Shown one piece after another: positions 62,154 to 64,000 of a DNA stretch of 64,000 nucleotides. Numbering within the stretch: position 1 is the first letter of the stretch; the number at the start of each line of letters is the position of its first letter. The notes beneath the pieces are model-generated. The model searched no databases and was not told where the DNA came from. It saw only the letters and a list, made by a program, of their open reading frames with translations. A program made the position numbers and the translations under genes. The stretch covers positions 5,805,001-5,869,000 of the forward strand of contig NZ_JALPKR020000002.1 of NCBI RefSeq assembly GCF_023195515.1, read 5' to 3'. This stretch comes from Variovorax sp. S12S4. GTDB taxonomy: Bacteria; Pseudomonadota; Gammaproteobacteria; Burkholderiales; Burkholderiaceae_C.

Positions 62154-63284
62154 ATGCTCGACATCGACAAACTCAACGAATTCACCCAGAACCATGGCGA
62201 GCTGCAGCGCGGCCGCGGCCTGGTCACCGGAACCATCGCCCTGAGCCTGGGCATCCTGTGTTTCCTGGGTGTGCTGGCGTTCCACTTTCCGCAGTACCTC
62301 ACAACGCCGGAGTTGCGCCGCAGCTACAACGTCGACGTGATGCGTTTCATCCTGCTGGCGGCCATGGTCGTCTCGGGCGGGCTGGCGCTGGTCAACATCA
62401 TCTTCAACCGCTCGCGCTGGCTCTCTTCGGCCGCATTCTTGCTGGTGGCCGCGGCCGCGCTGCTCGGCGGGCACAAGGTGCCGGTGAACGACTTTGCCGA
62501 CAACACGCCGTACATCGGCCTCGACTGGTTCATTCTCGACCTGCTGGGCTCCTCGCTGATCTTCATCTTCATCGAGAAGCTGTTCGCGCTGCGCAAGGAC
62601 CAGCCGGTTTTTCGCGCCGAGTGGCAAACCGACTTCCACCACTTTGTGGTCAACCACATGATCGTGGGCTTCGTGCTGCTGGCCACGAACCTGATGGTGC
62701 ACAAGTTCTTCGGCTGGGCGGCCAACGACGGCATTCGCGGCTGGGTGGGCAACCTGCCGTTCTGGGCCGGGCTGCTGCTGATCATCCTGGTGGCCGACCT
62801 GGTGCAGTACTGGACCCACCGCGCCTATCACGAGGTGCCGGTGCTCTGGCGCCTTCATGCGGTGCACCACAGCGTGAAAAGCATGGACTGGATGGCCGGC
62901 TCGCGCCAGCACATTCTCGAGCTGCTGATCACGCGCACGCTGGTGCTCGCGCCGATCTACGTGTTCGGCTTTTCGAAGGAAGTGATCGACGCGTACATCG
63001 TGGTGGTGGGGTTCCAGGCGGTGTTCAACCACTGCAACGTGAGCGTTCGGCTCGGCCCGCTGCGCTACATCATCGTGACGCCCAACTTCCACCACTGGCA
63101 CCACAGCCAGGACGTCGAGGCGCTCGACAAGAACTATTCGGCGCACTACGCCTTTCTTGACTACATCTTCGGCACCGCGGTGAAGAGCACCAAGCTCTGG
63201 CCCGAAAAATACGGCGTGCTCGGCGACTACGTGCCCAACGGCTTCTTCAAGCAACTGAAGTTCCCGTTCGTCTGGAAAGGATGA
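62154..63284 (+). CDS. Sterol desaturase / fatty acid hydroxylase family membrane protein
   Basis: This 376-residue membrane protein has about seven hydrophobic segments and the di-iron histidine boxes of the family: HRAYHEVPVLWRLHAVHH (H-x3-H and H-x2-HH) near residues 222-240, and HCN...NFHHWHHSQ near 290-323. It likely hydroxylates or desaturates a lipid in the inner membrane; the substrate is unknown. ATG 62154 has GAGGCGGGA just upstream; a GTG five codons earlier is also possible. The stop overlaps the next gene. Confidence 0.88.
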   Translation: MLDIDKLNEFTQNHGELQRGRGLVTGTIALSLGILCFLGVLAFHFPQYLTTPELRRSYNVDVMRFILLAAMVVSGGLALVNIIFNRSRWLSSAAFLLVAAAALLGGHKVPVNDFADNTPYIGLDWFILDLLGSSLIFIFIEKLFALRKDQPVFRAEWQTDFHHFVVNHMIVGFVLLATNLMVHKFFGWAANDGIRGWVGNLPFWAGLLLIILVADLVQYWTHRAYHEVPVLWRLHAVHHSVKSMDWMAGSRQHILELLITRTLVLAPIYVFGFSKEVIDAYIVVVGFQAVFNHCNVSVRLGPLRYIIVTPNFHHWHHSQDVEALDKNYSAHYAFLDYIFGTAVKSTKLWPEKYGVLGDYVPNGFFKQLKFPFVWKG

Positions 63285-64000
63285 TGCGTACCGCCCTTCT
63301 CATGGCGGCGGCCACCGCCGCGCTGCTGCTTACGGCGTGCGCCACGCGAGTGGACCTGCCCTCCAAGGACACCGGGTTGCGCCTGCGCGTGCAAAGCTCG
63401 GTCATTGCGCCCGGCAACGGCGGCGAGCTCATCGCCGCCGATGCGCTGCAGCCCGGCGACATCCTGCTGACCTCGATCGCCACGGTCAATTCCTTCGGCA
63501 TTCGCCTTGGCACCTTCTCGCCGGTGAGCCATGCGGTGCTGTACCTGGGCGACGGACTGATTGCCGAAGCCGTGGGCACCGGCGTGCGCGCACGGCGGGT
63601 GGCTGATGTGGTGGACGAAGAACAGATGGTCGTCGCCTTTCGCGTGCCCGGGCTCGATGCCGCGGGGGTCGAAAAGCTACGCGCCTGGGCCAACTCGCAG
63701 GTCGGCACCCGCTACAACACCACCGGCGTGCTGCTGAACGCGCCTTTCGTGCTGAACCGGCGCCTGTGCGAGCTGCCGCTGATACCTTCGGCCGTGAGCC
63801 ACTATTGCATCAGCGGCATGGCCATGGTGCAGCTGGGCGCGAGCCGCGACGACCAGTTCTTCTGCTCGCAGTTCGTGCTCGAAGCCTACCGCCAGGCCGG
63901 CATGCCGATCACCGACGCCGACCCACGCTGGGTGAGCCCGGCCGACCTGCTGCACATGCGCGAGGGCGACGTGCCCTCGATTGCCGCGACGCAGCCGCTG
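63281..64000 (+). CDS. YiiX/YebB-like papain-fold lipoprotein, truncated by window end
   Basis: The frame starts at ATG 63281 (second ATG 63284), overlapping the desaturase stop, and is open for 240 codons to the end of the window. A lipoprotein signal ends in LLLTAC (cysteine at residue 20). The body contains LQPGDILL, SHAVLYLGDG (catalytic histidine) and FFCSQFVLEAYRQAG (catalytic cysteine), a permuted NlpC/P60 papain-like arrangement as in YiiX/YaeF. Probably an outer-membrane or periplasmic amidase/thioesterase-like enzyme; substrate unknown. Confidence 0.82.
   Translation, partial: MMRTALLMAAATAALLLTACATRVDLPSKDTGLRLRVQSSVIAPGNGGELIAADALQPGDILLTSIATVNSFGIRLGTFSPVSHAVLYLGDGLIAEAVGTGVRARRVADVVDEEQMVVAFRVPGLDAAGVEKLRAWANSQVGTRYNTTGVLLNAPFVLNRRLCELPLIPSAVSHYCISGMAMVQLGASRDDQFFCSQFVLEAYRQAGMPITDADPRWVSPADLLHMREGDVPSIAATQPL

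Noticed and set aside
1..64000. CRISPR arrays, rRNA genes, prophage or IS transposases
   Set aside because: No regularly spaced repeats, rRNA-like sequence, integrase or transposase motifs were seen.

Overview
The window looks like a chromosomal segment of a high-GC betaproteobacterium of the family Comamonadaceae, most likely Variovorax or a close relative. This is inferred from the 14-gene nuo operon followed by a DUF2818 gene, the order pnp / quinone reductase / tpiA / secG / tRNA-Leu / nuoA-N, the dense coding, and family-level protein similarity judged by eye. No database search was possible.

Layout. 1-4916: the tail of a probable 5'-nucleotidase, then a minus-strand branched-chain amino acid (Liv-type) ABC transporter operon (livG-livF-binding protein-livH-livM). 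5150-6349: an AGE-family sugar epimerase/isomerase. 6383-11358: an EmrAB-type drug efflux operon with its own outer-membrane lipoprotein and a MarR-type repressor, which has a near-consensus promoter and an overlapping palindrome. 11435-13218: a divergent ABC exporter. 13269-29168: DUF1178, NUDIX, DUF2818 and the whole respiratory complex I operon (nuoN to nuoA), preceded upstream by tRNA-Leu(GAG), secG, tpiA and a quinone oxidoreductase. 31769-34567: pnp and rpsO. 34683-39583: an aminotransferase, a Liv-type binding protein, a small heat-shock protein, a hydrolase and tsaD.

39617-57387 is the most interesting part, a complete assimilatory nitrate locus. It holds a NIT-ANTAR antiterminator (NasR-like), an ABC nitrate importer (binding protein, permease, ATPase), a second regulator with a receiver-like domain + ANTAR + PilJ-type sensor architecture, a NarK-type transporter, a PP2C phosphatase/Ser-Thr kinase, nirB, a secreted PilJ-type protein, nirD, nasA, a ybiB-like gene and a siroheme methyltransferase (cobA). 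Three sites with sigma54 -24/-12 spacing sit in front of the NasR-like gene, the importer and narK. Two of the resulting leaders carry a stem with a six-base AACGnn loop (A at 1, G at 4), which is the known ANTAR recognition signature; the importer leader also ends in a strong intrinsic terminator. The picture is nitrogen-limitation control at initiation plus nitrate/nitrite control by antitermination.

57496-62044 is a polyamine-type ABC transporter (potA-D-B-C order) with a possible sigma54 promoter and a large inverted-repeat element between potB and potC. The window ends with a sterol-desaturase-family membrane hydroxylase and a truncated papain-like lipoprotein gene.

Five genes (the ABC exporter, nuoI, nuoH, nuoE and potA) need a small indel to read as full-length proteins. 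In each case the expected protein continues in another frame, which suggests sequencing/assembly errors or recent mutations. Those entries are given with the full reconstructed span.
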